Part shown: positions 7,574 to 15,519 of the stretch, piece after piece
How the letters are laid out: each line of letters starts with the position of its first letter
Numbering within the stretch: position 1 is the stretch's first letter
Position numbers and translations under genes: made by a program
Assembly: GCA_017522795.1 (NCBI GenBank)
Contig: JAFWXZ010000015.1
Coordinates: 1-57,045 of the forward strand
Origin: Clostridia bacterium
GTDB lineage: Bacteria; Bacillota; Clostridia; Oscillospirales; CAG-272
Length of the DNA: 57,045 bases
Direction of reading: 5' to 3'
The notes under the pieces: generated by a model
Database searches by the model: none
What the model was told of the DNA's origin: nothing
What the model saw: the letters and a program-made list of their open reading frames with translations, nothing else

Positions 7574-7987
7574 ATGAAAAAAATCACAAAAACATTAGTG
7601 GCCATTTTGTTAATATCAATTTTGTCTATGGCAAGCATCACGTCATTTGCGAGTGAGCAAGAAATTACTCCTCGCCTATCGCATACGGGCGTTGCAAACT
7701 TTTCATTTTCTGCAACCGCTAATGGAGGATATTTTGACGTCACATACTATGGTTATGACAGCTTTGTACGAGCCGATCTTACCGTAAAAATTGAAAAGCA
7801 ATTTCTTTTCTTCTTCTGGACTGAGGTTGCTACTTGGAGTGCTTCCAATACCGATATAGATGGAGATTTTTATGACACAATTCCACTTGATGGCAGCGGT
7901 ACTTACAGAGCAACCTTTACGCTCAAGGTCACAGGTAACGACGGCACAGTTGATACAATTCCCGATGTTATTGAAGACAGCTATTAA
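7574..7987 (+). CDS. Small secreted protein of unknown function (137 aa)
   Basis: The start follows AAAGGAGATTTTTT. The first 26 residues form a signal peptide (Lys-rich start, hydrophobic core LVAILLISILSMASI, likely cleavage after SFA). The mature part of about 110 residues is rich in aromatic and small residues and predicted to be beta-structured (GGYFDVTYYGYDSF, GSGTYRATFTLKV). It has no cysteines and no domain I recognise. It lies directly after the sigma/anti-sigma operon, but past that operon's terminator, so it may be a target of the sigma factor or just a neighbour. Confidence 0.75.
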   Translation: MKKITKTLVAILLISILSMASITSFASEQEITPRLSHTGVANFSFSATANGGYFDVTYYGYDSFVRADLTVKIEKQFLFFFWTEVATWSASNTDIDGDFYDTIPLDGSGTYRATFTLKVTGNDGTVDTIPDVIEDSY

Positions 7988-8023
7988 ATACTTGCTTGTT
8001 GCCCAGCGGGTGACAAAACTTAT

Positions 8024-8052
8024 CGCAAAGCGACCGTTTTGGTCGCTTTGCG
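8024..8052 (+). terminator. Hairpin after the secreted-protein gene
   Basis: Perfect 12-bp stem CGCAAAGCGACC / GGTCGCTTTGCG with a 5-base loop. No T-run follows, so it may protect the mRNA end rather than terminate. Confidence 0.5.
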
Positions 8053-8105
8053 TGACAAATAAATACAAAAATCTTTCCTTTGTAAACTTAATAACTTGCT
8101 TTTTT

Positions 8106-8136
8106 AAGCCAAAGAGATCTATTTTTGGCTTTTTTT
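8106..8136 (+). terminator. Rho-independent terminator
   Basis: Stem AAGCCAAA / TTTGGCTT followed by a T-run, between the secreted-protein gene and the HTH gene. Confidence 0.65.
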
Positions 8137-8230
8137 AGTTGATTTTATCGAAACATAGGTGCGCCCGATTAAAAATTGGCGTACTTTAAGATAAAATTTT
8201 CTTCCGTCTGTGGTAGGAAAGATTATCATT

Positions 8231-8503
8231 ATGATCAGAGATGATTTAAAAATCATTTTAGGCGAGGAATTCAGGTTTCTTGCCATCAAAACACGAGAAA
8301 GACTTAATCTTACGCAAAAAGAAATGGGCGATAGGCTTCAAATGAGCGACAGCTCCTATTCCGACATCGAGACCGGGAAAAGCAATTGCGGCGCGCTGAC
8401 CGCCGTTCTGCTGTTAAGTCTGCAGGAAAATCCAAAGGATTTTCTAAACACGGTTAATGACAAGTTCCAAAGCTGGTATGAAAAGGAGATGCTAACGGTA
8501 TGA
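8231..8503 (+). CDS. XRE-family helix-turn-helix regulator
   Basis: A 90-residue DNA-binding protein. Residues about 16-70 form an XRE/Cro-type helix-turn-helix: ERLNLTQKEMGDRLQMSDSS with the downstream YSDIETGKS typical of the fold. The start at 8231 is preferred because AGGAAAG lies about 10 bases upstream; an earlier in-frame GTG at 8210 is less likely. Its TGA stop overlaps the ATG of the next gene (ATGA), so the two form an operon and probably work together. Confidence 0.82.
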   Translation: MIRDDLKIILGEEFRFLAIKTRERLNLTQKEMGDRLQMSDSSYSDIETGKSNCGALTAVLLLSLQENPKDFLNTVNDKFQSWYEKEMLTV

Positions 8504-8742
8504 TAAACGTCGCTTATGCTATCTCGGAAGAAAAGTACACCTTTGGCGAAGAATGCCGCACATCTTACGGAATAGTTGCTTATTCAAACGTAGACCAAGA
8601 CGGCACAAAAACCATTATCGCATCTGTTCGTGATATCACTTCTGACAGGGATGCTCTTGCAAGGCTGGTGAGCGATTGCAACCGTTTAAAACTTTCTACC
8701 GTGCATCTTAATGATGTGGTGGAGGACTTTCTTTCTGAATAA
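8500..8742 (+). CDS. Small DUF6514-like protein
   Basis: An 80-residue cytoplasmic protein that overlaps the HTH gene by four bases. It has the pattern TSYGIVAYSNVDQDG followed by VRDITSDRDALARLVSDCNRL, which resembles small DUF6514-type proteins of Clostridia (recognised by pattern only). No catalytic motif is visible. As the partner of an XRE regulator it could be a co-regulator. A GC-rich terminator follows. Confidence 0.7.
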   Translation: MINVAYAISEEKYTFGEECRTSYGIVAYSNVDQDGTKTIIASVRDITSDRDALARLVSDCNRLKLSTVHLNDVVEDFLSE

Positions 8743-8825
8743 AACTGAATAAAAAAGCAGGTATAGGAAAATTTACATACTTCATTTTCAAGAAAGGATT
8801 TTCCTATCACAGATAAGCTTGCTTT

Positions 8826-8856
8826 CCTCCGAGATCTGCGCCCTCGGAGGTTTTTT
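8826..8856 (+). terminator. Terminator of the HTH operon
   Basis: Stem CCTCCGAG / CTCGGAGG with a 9-base loop, followed by TTTTTT. Confidence 0.75.
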
Positions 8857-8874
8857 GTGTTTTTTTACAAACAA

Positions 8875-8918
8875 TGAAAAAGGACCTTAAGGCATCATCT
8901 CTCAAGATCCTTTTTCAT
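8875..8918. terminator. Bidirectional terminator between convergent genes
   Basis: TGAAAAAGGA pairs with TCCTTTTTCA, and the inner bases pair with some mismatches. A and T tracts on both sides suit termination of both the forward HTH operon and the minus-strand protease gene. Confidence 0.6.
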
Positions 8919-9017
8919 CAAATAATTACATCTCATCCTGTATCGTCGGTTTAAAAAAGATTACAACATTTTTCAATATGTTATCTGTTCTTTTAGTATA
9001 TTTTTACTCTCCCGACG

Positions 9018-9758
9018 TTAATCAGTTGTTTTTTTCATCGAAAGCGCGAGATAAAGCGCGTAAGAACCGGTTATCACGGTGAGCAAAGTTGCGGTGAGTA
9101 TCCGCATCTCGTTCGATGCGCTTGCCTCATTGGCAAATGCGCTGAGTGCGTTGAACAGGCCGTGAGCGGCAATGCAAACAAGCAAACTCTTTGATTTGTA
9201 ATACATCATAACGAACATAAAGCCCGCCGCGGTTGCATATACCACCTGAAGCAGATTGGGCAAAAGGTCTGCGCCCGAGCCGTTTATCAGATTGATTATA
9301 TGTCCGATGCCGAAGGTCACGCTCGAAACGATGATAGCAGCCTTCACGCTGTCCTTCCGCATTGCCTCAAAGAGAAGTCCACGGAAAATCACCTCCTCAA
9401 GGAAGCCGACGCAAAGCATTGCCAGGATATAGAACGCGGTTTCAAGCGCACCGTAATTTAAGGTCACGCCATACCAAAGGTTTGCCGTGAGCATTACGAT
9501 GATCGGTATGTAATATAGCATAGACTTAGCGGAAGACTTTGGCGCGCAAAGTCCGTAATCCGCAAAGAGTCCGTTTTTATTCAAAAAAAGCAAAAGTATT
9601 GTCGAAAGGAGAACTCCGATAGTAAGCGTCACAGATTTTTCTATGCCGATCAACGCAGAAAGCGCATCACCCACGGACAGTAGTACGCAGTAGGCGACGA
9701 TCCAAGCGACAGCAAACCATATTTTGCTTTTATCGTATAGATTCTTTAAAACCTTCAT
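9018..9758 (-). CDS. CPBP-family intramembrane metalloprotease
   Basis: A 246-residue, multi-pass membrane protein (about 7-8 helices) with all the CPBP (CAAX protease/bacteriocin-processing, 'Abi') motifs: EEVIFRG (Glu121, Glu122, Arg126), FGIGH (His153) and HGLFN (His199, Asn203). These residues build the active site inside the membrane. The family includes CAAX-type proteases and bacteriocin self-immunity proteins; the substrate here is unknown. The start follows TGAGGAA. A promoter with the recurrent TTTGTGGTAAAAT -10 lies about 165 bases upstream, leaving a long leader. Confidence 0.88.
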   Translation of the reverse strand: MKVLKNLYDKSKIWFAVAWIVAYCVLLSVGDALSALIGIEKSVTLTIGVLLSTILLLFLNKNGLFADYGLCAPKSSAKSMLYYIPIIVMLTANLWYGVTLNYGALETAFYILAMLCVGFLEEVIFRGLLFEAMRKDSVKAAIIVSSVTFGIGHIINLINGSGADLLPNLLQVVYATAAGFMFVMMYYKSKSLLVCIAAHGLFNALSAFANEASASNEMRILTATLLTVITGSYALYLALSMKKTTD

Positions 9759-10189
9759 TGCTTATATTCCTCATTTCAAATTTTTATAATCCTTAATCAC
9801 CAATGTAAGACTACACTCAGAATGGAGCCCTGATTATTACACACGCCCTCGCCCACCTTGATAATTACTTTTTAATTCATACAAAGCTTTTACCACACCT
9901 TAAAGCTCACAGCATTATAAATATATTTTACCACAAAGCATATAAAGATTCAAGAGAATTCGAGCAAAACAATACTTTCAGGCAGCAAACCGACCTTACA
10001 TTATTTTACATATCTTTTCTGACTTCTAACAAAAGCGCTGATTAATCCAGTAGAGGATGCTCTTTCTGCATAAAGGTAAAGAAAAGCCGACAAAGGAAAA
10101 TATACGCAATTTTTGCACCGAGATCTGCCTATTGAAGGATTTTTTGCGTAAAAAATCGCAAAAAGACAATTATAGTTTACAAATACGCA
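9759..10189. other. Intergenic region upstream of the protease gene
   Basis: No supported gene. It contains the minus-strand promoter at 9925-9953 and, in the leader between that promoter and the protease start, moderately GC-containing sequence without a riboswitch I recognise. The right end is the tail of the pgmB transcript. Confidence 0.5.
9925..9953 (-). promoter_or_regulatory. Promoter of the CPBP protease gene
   Basis: Minus strand: TTGAAT (9953-9948), 17 bases, TAAAAT (9930-9925), with the extended -10 TTTGTGGTAAAAT. Confidence 0.65.
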
Positions 10190-10222
10190 CAAAAAACAGC
10201 GGCAGATATATTCTGCCGCTGT
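10190..10222 (-). terminator. Terminator of the GH65/pgmB operon
   Basis: Perfect 11-bp stem (10196-10206 with 10212-10222), five bases past the pgmB stop codon, followed on the minus strand by a T-run. Confidence 0.8.
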
Positions 10223-10226
10223 ATCT

Positions 10227-10859
10227 TTATTTTGCAATACTCAGTATCTCGCCGAAGTGTTTAATGCTGAAATCAGCCTTGTCGTATCCGTATGCATCAC
10301 CAAGGGCAATAGTGGTAAATCCACCTGCTATTCCTGCATCAACACCAGCCTTGGCATCCTCGACCACGTAGCACTCCGAGCTCTCAAGCCCAAGGAAAAC
10401 AGCCCCCTTAATAAACACCTCGGGGTCGGGCTTGCTATTGGTTATATTGTTTCCGTCCGAGACGGCATCGAAGAAGCCCTCAAGACCTATATACTTAAGT
10501 ATCTGCGGAGTGTTTCTGCTTGAAGATCCTATCGCAAGCTTATATCCACGAGCTCGCAACTCCTTCAGGGTTTCTGATACGCCGGGAAGTATATCATTGG
10601 GCGTAAGGCTCTTAAGCAATTCCTTATAGATATCATTCTTATAGGTGGCAAGAGTCTGCTTTTCCTCATCGGAATATTCTCTGACGGAACGCTCAAGAAT
10701 TATCTCAAGGCTTGCCATACGGCTTACTCCGCGGAGGCGATTGTTTATTTTTTCATCAAAATAAATGCCTTCCTTATCAGCCATTTGCTTCCAGGCGAGA
10801 TAGTGAAGTCCATCGGTGGAAACAATAACACCGTCCAGATCAAATATAAATCCTTTCAT
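10227..10859 (-). CDS. pgmB: Beta-phosphoglucomutase
   Basis: HAD-superfamily mutase converting beta-D-glucose 1-phosphate to glucose 6-phosphate in the cytoplasm. The 210-residue length is typical. Motif I is FDLDGVIVSTD (nucleophile Asp7, general acid Asp9), followed by a helical cap. GSSSRN forms motif II, NSKPDPE carries the motif III lysine and VEDAKAGVDA is motif IV. The gene starts 3 bases after the GH65 phosphorylase stop, so the two are co-transcribed and probably translationally coupled. The pairing is functional: inverting GH65 phosphorylases release beta-glucose 1-phosphate, the substrate of this enzyme. It is the last gene of the long operon and is followed by a strong terminator. 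Confidence 0.93.
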   Translation of the reverse strand: MKGFIFDLDGVIVSTDGLHYLAWKQMADKEGIYFDEKINNRLRGVSRMASLEIILERSVREYSDEEKQTLATYKNDIYKELLKSLTPNDILPGVSETLKELRARGYKLAIGSSSRNTPQILKYIGLEGFFDAVSDGNNITNSKPDPEVFIKGAVFLGLESSECYVVEDAKAGVDAGIAGGFTTIALGDAYGYDKADFSIKHFGEILSIAK

Positions 10860-10862
10860 ACC

Positions 10863-13112
10863 CTACCTCACATCAAATTCAAGAGTATTTTTCAGCATTT
10901 TTCTCTCACCGTCCAGAATCTCTACGCTAATTTTTCTTGATCCCCGCTTACTAACGGTAAGCTTGTTGTTCTTAATGCTCATAGTGATCTTGGTTCCCTT
11001 ATACAGAAAATGCGCTGTGACCCCGTCAAAAAGAGTTCTGACAGGATTCAGACAAATCGTATCATTTTCCTTTACAGAAAGACCGAAGATACCGTAAATT
11101 ACAGCCAGATATCCACCTGCCAAGCAGCCGCTGTGTACACCCTGCCAGGCAACGCCGTGAATATCGTCAACATCCATTTTAACGGTGTTAAGAAGATTTT
11201 TGCGGAAGGATAAGATCTGGTTATTCTGCGCCGCTGCTATTGCGTGAACCGGGAAGGTAAGTGACGAGCTTACCTCGCACATATTTTCATAATAATCCCA
11301 GTTTTGTGCAAAATACCTTCTGTCAACACCAACGTCAACCATTGTATAAAGCAAAACAACGTCAGGCTGCTTAATTATCTGGCTCTTGTGATAAAGTCCG
11401 CTTTTCTTCATCTGGAACTGTTTAAGCGTTCCCTTGCCCTGTTCCTCCAATGAACGTGAAAGCCCAAAATATCCGTCAAACTGAGGAATCAGTCCATTCT
11501 CGCAAACAGGAAGATACAGTCTTGACGAAATATCCTTCATTCTTTCAACAATAGAGGAGTCAACCTTATAATTCAGCTCCTCGCAAAGAGATATGAAGCG
11601 GTCAAATGCGAACTTAACGCAATAATTCGTATACGCATCATTATCAACATAAGGATGATGCTCGTCGGTTCCCGTCACCTCGCGGATCTCGTATCTGTCA
11701 CCGTTTAGAGTGACGCGGGATATCCAGAACTTCAGGCACTCAAGTATCATCTCCATACCGCAGTCGAGCATAAACTCCCTGTCGCCTGTATAGCGATAAT
11801 AATTTATGATACCATACGGGATATCCGAGTTTATATGTATCTGCATAAAGGGATGTCGCGCATACTGCCAAACTCTCTCATCTCCGTTAACCGATGAGCA
11901 AAAGGCAAACATAGCTCCGTCATAACCCTTTTCTTTGGCGTTTTTCTTTGCCTGCTCAAGCATTCTGTATCTATACATAAGTGCATTCTTAGCAGTCTGC
12001 GGAGCCGTAAGCAGGAAGAAGGGCATCTGGTGGATCTCGCAATCCCACCAAACGAACTGATTATATCTCTCACCGGTCAGTCCCTTGGCAGAAATGCCGT
12101 GTATGCTATCATTCATAGATGCCGAAATTGCAGTATGATAGCTTGCAAATCTCAGATATGCGTCAATCTCGTCATCTCCCTCGATTTTAACGTCCATCGT
12201 TGCAAAATAGGATTTATACACCGAGATATGAGCCTTTTTCTGCCTATCAAAAGTAAGATCGCAGGCTGCAATTCGCTCTGAAGCGCATTCGGTAATATCT
12301 TTGTCGGTATCTCTATCGGTAATTATGTAAGATAGCTTCTCAAATGTATATACCTTTGCGCTATCGCAAAGATATTCAATACCGACCGTACCGTTTTCAT
12401 CATACTTGCCAAGAATTCTTCCCTTTGGGAACAGGTTTTTAATTCCGTAGCAGGCAGAAAAACCGTATTTATTGGTTGCGTGATATCTATGAATGATATC
12501 GTTGCCTTCTATATTAAGAAGATCTGTTTTTGTAATGAACTGACCGCCGGTTTTAATATAGGTGTCAATACCGGACATTATCTTAACGGGCAAATCGTGA
12601 TTTATCGGTCTTATCTTGATTTTTTGACAATAGAGATGCTCGTCTGAGAAGGAAGCAAAGCGCTCAAATATCAGCTCGGTCCTGTTTCCGAGACCGTCAT
12701 CCCATACAACCTCTCTTGTATAAATCGCGGTTTTAGGATCAAGGAATCTGTGCCACCTTAGTATCCTTCCCTCCCATGGGAAGAAGGTTTTATTACCCAC
12801 GGTTATTTTAACCGTAAGGAAATCGTGCATATTGACACAGCTATCCTGTTTTTCAAAGGTTTTAAGCTTTTCTTCATCAAGGTAGTATTTTTTCATATAC
12901 TCGTTGTCGGTGAAGGGCTCCGTTACCTCTATTATTTCGTCGATAAATCCACGGACAAAAGCACCCTGAACGCGCTGGGAGCCGAACTCCTCAAAGCTTC
13001 CCCTGACGCCCATATAGCCGTTTCCGGTTGTAAAGAGCGTAGCAAGAACGGGCTCGTCTGCTATGTCGTAGTTATTCTCGCTAAAGTTTTTATTCTTATC
13101 TAATCCATACAT
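10863..13112 (-). CDS. GH65 disaccharide phosphorylase (kojibiose/maltose/nigerose type)
   Basis: A 749-residue cytoplasmic glycoside hydrolase family 65 enzyme, which cleaves an alpha-glucosyl disaccharide with phosphate to give beta-glucose 1-phosphate. An N-terminal beta-sandwich precedes an (alpha/alpha)6 barrel. Family motifs are present: ISAKGLTGERY (about 340-350), FVWWDCEIHQMPF (about 353-365) and VTGTDEHHPYVDNDAYTN, where Glu484 is the expected general acid. Length and lack of a signal peptide fit the phosphorylases. Whether it takes maltose, kojibiose, nigerose or trehalose cannot be decided by eye. The adjacent pgmB supports phosphorolysis. The stop codon is TAG, showing that TAG is a true stop in this operon. 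Confidence 0.9.
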   Translation of the reverse strand: MYGLDKNKNFSENNYDIADEPVLATLFTTGNGYMGVRGSFEEFGSQRVQGAFVRGFIDEIIEVTEPFTDNEYMKKYYLDEEKLKTFEKQDSCVNMHDFLTVKITVGNKTFFPWEGRILRWHRFLDPKTAIYTREVVWDDGLGNRTELIFERFASFSDEHLYCQKIKIRPINHDLPVKIMSGIDTYIKTGGQFITKTDLLNIEGNDIIHRYHATNKYGFSACYGIKNLFPKGRILGKYDENGTVGIEYLCDSAKVYTFEKLSYIITDRDTDKDITECASERIAACDLTFDRQKKAHISVYKSYFATMDVKIEGDDEIDAYLRFASYHTAISASMNDSIHGISAKGLTGERYNQFVWWDCEIHQMPFFLLTAPQTAKNALMYRYRMLEQAKKNAKEKGYDGAMFAFCSSVNGDERVWQYARHPFMQIHINSDIPYGIINYYRYTGDREFMLDCGMEMILECLKFWISRVTLNGDRYEIREVTGTDEHHPYVDNDAYTNYCVKFAFDRFISLCEELNYKVDSSIVERMKDISSRLYLPVCENGLIPQFDGYFGLSRSLEEQGKGTLKQFQMKKSGLYHKSQIIKQPDVVLLYTMVDVGVDRRYFAQNWDYYENMCEVSSSLTFPVHAIAAAQNNQILSFRKNLLNTVKMDVDDIHGVAWQGVHSGCLAGGYLAVIYGIFGLSVKENDTICLNPVRTLFDGVTAHFLYKGTKITMSIKNNKLTVSKRGSRKISVEILDGERKMLKNTLEFDVR

Positions 13113-13140
13113 AATTTTATCCCTATAAAAAGTTTTCTTC

Positions 13141-13168
13141 GCAGACCGGGCATTTCTGCCCGATCTGC
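13141..13168 (-). terminator. Intercistronic hairpin before GH65
   Basis: GCAGACCGGGCA (13141-13152) pairs with TGCCCGATCTGC (13157-13168) with one mismatch. It sits in the 69-base gap between the metallophosphoesterase and GH65 genes. No immediate T-run follows, so it may partly attenuate or define an mRNA end. Confidence 0.5.
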
Positions 13169-13181
13169 GCCCTTATGTCTA

Positions 13182-15503
13182 TTATCCTCCAAAAAGCTTT
13201 GAGAAAAATTCTCCTATGGCTTCAAAAATTGATACAAAAAATTCTGCGATAAGCTCAAAAAATCCTTTTTCCTGCTCCGGCACGTTATCACCGATATCAC
13301 TTGGGTTTTCCGGATCACCGGGATTTTCGGGCTCTTCTGTGGGGGCATCCTCCTCTGTATGAATTGCCGTAATTTCCACGCTCGCGGTAGATTTTGTCGC
13401 CCAGGGAGAAATTGAAACGTAGCAACCAGACAGATCGGCAAGGTTGCTCATTCCCTCAAGCTCGACTGCGGGAATCGTAAGCATATCTGTGCCAAGAGGA
13501 GAAACAATACTCATATTAATATCGCCATTCTCGGTTGTATTGAATTTAAAATCAAAGGGAATGGAGCCCATATCAGAGTATACAAGCAAATCGCTTCGTC
13601 CGAGAGATGCTCCTGAGCCAAGACTAACGTTTCCGTCGCTGAAATCAACATTAATGAGTAGGCACTCATTTGAAAGCCACTTATCCTTATAAACGTTAGA
13701 CAAAAGAATGCCCAGCACCTTGTTTTCAGACTGAAAAGCAAGGTTGGTAAATCCTATATGTAATCCGTCGATATCAACCTTGGAATTAAAGCCCAAGAGG
13801 TAGTTTTTCGTTGCATCCTTCCAGTTAAGCTTGACGCCTGAATCGCTGTCCTCTACCCAGCCTCTCGAGCTCATTGGAGCCATGCTGAAGGTTATGTTTT
13901 TATTTGGAGCAAAATCCTTTGAGCAGGAGGTTATAAAATAATTATTATAATATTCTCTCTCAAGATCCTCAAATGCATCAAGCCTGTTCATAAGATTTCT
14001 TATCTTATAGCTAAGCTTATTTATTTCCTTACGCATCGAAATTACAAGCTCTAAGTCCGCATCAGTAAGAGTCCTTGACAAAAGCTCGTCTATGCTTTTA
14101 TCAATGTCTGCTGCTATAATTGCATTCTCCTCGGTTTTATCCACCATTTTCACGGCAATCTCAGTGAACTCATAGAAGCAGTCGTATGCTCTAACTCTAA
14201 CGGTATATGGATACTTAAAGCTTCCTGTAAATGCGGTAGAATAGCTCTCGGGCATATTCTGAAGCTGGGGGTCATTGTAGAACTGGGGCACTATAGTCTT
14301 AGTCGCAATAGCCGTTCCATTTTCATTTTCCACCTTGATTTCATAGTAAAACACCATATCATCGTCCATGGCAGATTTGAAATCTATTCTGATCTCAGTG
14401 CTTGATACCTCAACAACGTCAATTTCCTCGGGGAAGCAAGGCGGGGTATTGTTATTTTTTCTTGTCTCTGCCGAATATCTGTCAAGAGAGGAGCCGTCCT
14501 CCTTATATGCATCAATATACCAAGGAGTCTTTATAACCGAATCCCTTGCAAGATCAATTCTGGTCACTCTTATATTGTTATCCTTATCTACCTCAACGAT
14601 CATTCCCTGTGAGAAGGAGCGTCGGGTATCAAGAGTGGTGATATCAAAATCAATATCCGACGCGCTGCCGGAGTTGATCTGCGTATAGGTCGATTGATTG
14701 ATATTCGTTTCAAGGTTGATGCCGTAGTGAGTATGACCGCTGAAAAGCACCACCTGAGGATAATCCTTAAGTATGCCGTCAAGTTCGACAGATGCGCCCC
14801 AATTACCCGTATTCTTCGCGTCGTCAGACATACTTCCGTATACTGTATCCTTGGCAGGGCTGTGGCAGGATACGAATACATAGGAATCTGGGCTTGAAGC
14901 AACTATTCTGTCGAGGGTATTTTTCAGCCACACCTCAGTTTCAGACGAAAGAGTATTATAATTCGGCATGTAGGTCTCAATATCAACGGTGATAAAATGA
15001 TAGCCGTTTATCTCGACGTGACGGTTGCCCTTGTAGATGCTACTCATATCCTTGTCAAACAGATACATATCCTGACCGTAAGCATCAACGAACTCCGCCC
15101 TTGTCATACATCCGGACCAATATACGTCGTGATTTCCGTGTGTAATAATCACAGGAGTTTTAGTTACGTCAAAGGCATCTTTAACTATGGAAGTGAAAAG
15201 CTGAGCCTGCTCTCTTGTGCCATCCTGAGTCTGATCGCCGTTGAAAAGCACCGCATCAATTTCATTCTTGGCATATTTTTTAATAATCTCAAGATTTCTC
15301 TCAAGGATTTCGTCGTTGTTGCCAAAGCCTATATGAGTATCGGAGAGGTTAGCAAACGTAAAGACGATCTCGTTCTCATCAAAAGCATAATCGACTGTTC
15401 TCACGCTATCTTCCTCACCCTCTGCACCTACGGATATAGGTGCTATACCAAAACACATTATAACGACTAAAAGCAAACTGAGTACCTTATTATATTTAGT
15501 CAT
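13182..15503 (-). CDS. Secreted metallophosphoesterase with amphipathic C-terminal tail
   Basis: A 773-residue exported calcineurin-like phosphoesterase. The start at 15503 (MTKYNKVLSLLLVV) follows GGGAG and gives a clean signal peptide. The metal-binding motifs are complete: DTHIG (about 55), FNGDQTQDG, THGNHD, CHSP and SGHTHYG. A fibronectin-like segment (about 340-470), a helical segment and a beta domain (about 530-700) follow. The C-terminus is a Pro/Glu/Asp linker (PTEEPENPGDPENPSD) and a Phe-rich amphipathic helix ending FFSKLFGG. This tail resembles that of the giant surface protein in the same operon. It probably removes phosphate or cleaves phosphodiesters on an extracellular substrate; the substrate is not known. 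Confidence 0.85.
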   Translation of the reverse strand: MTKYNKVLSLLLVVIMCFGIAPISVGAEGEEDSVRTVDYAFDENEIVFTFANLSDTHIGFGNNDEILERNLEIIKKYAKNEIDAVLFNGDQTQDGTREQAQLFTSIVKDAFDVTKTPVIITHGNHDVYWSGCMTRAEFVDAYGQDMYLFDKDMSSIYKGNRHVEINGYHFITVDIETYMPNYNTLSSETEVWLKNTLDRIVASSPDSYVFVSCHSPAKDTVYGSMSDDAKNTGNWGASVELDGILKDYPQVVLFSGHTHYGINLETNINQSTYTQINSGSASDIDFDITTLDTRRSFSQGMIVEVDKDNNIRVTRIDLARDSVIKTPWYIDAYKEDGSSLDRYSAETRKNNNTPPCFPEEIDVVEVSSTEIRIDFKSAMDDDMVFYYEIKVENENGTAIATKTIVPQFYNDPQLQNMPESYSTAFTGSFKYPYTVRVRAYDCFYEFTEIAVKMVDKTEENAIIAADIDKSIDELLSRTLTDADLELVISMRKEINKLSYKIRNLMNRLDAFEDLEREYYNNYFITSCSKDFAPNKNITFSMAPMSSRGWVEDSDSGVKLNWKDATKNYLLGFNSKVDIDGLHIGFTNLAFQSENKVLGILLSNVYKDKWLSNECLLINVDFSDGNVSLGSGASLGRSDLLVYSDMGSIPFDFKFNTTENGDINMSIVSPLGTDMLTIPAVELEGMSNLADLSGCYVSISPWATKSTASVEITAIHTEEDAPTEEPENPGDPENPSDIGDNVPEQEKGFFELIAEFFVSIFEAIGEFFSKLFGG

Positions 15504-15519
15504 AAATATCTCCCGTATC

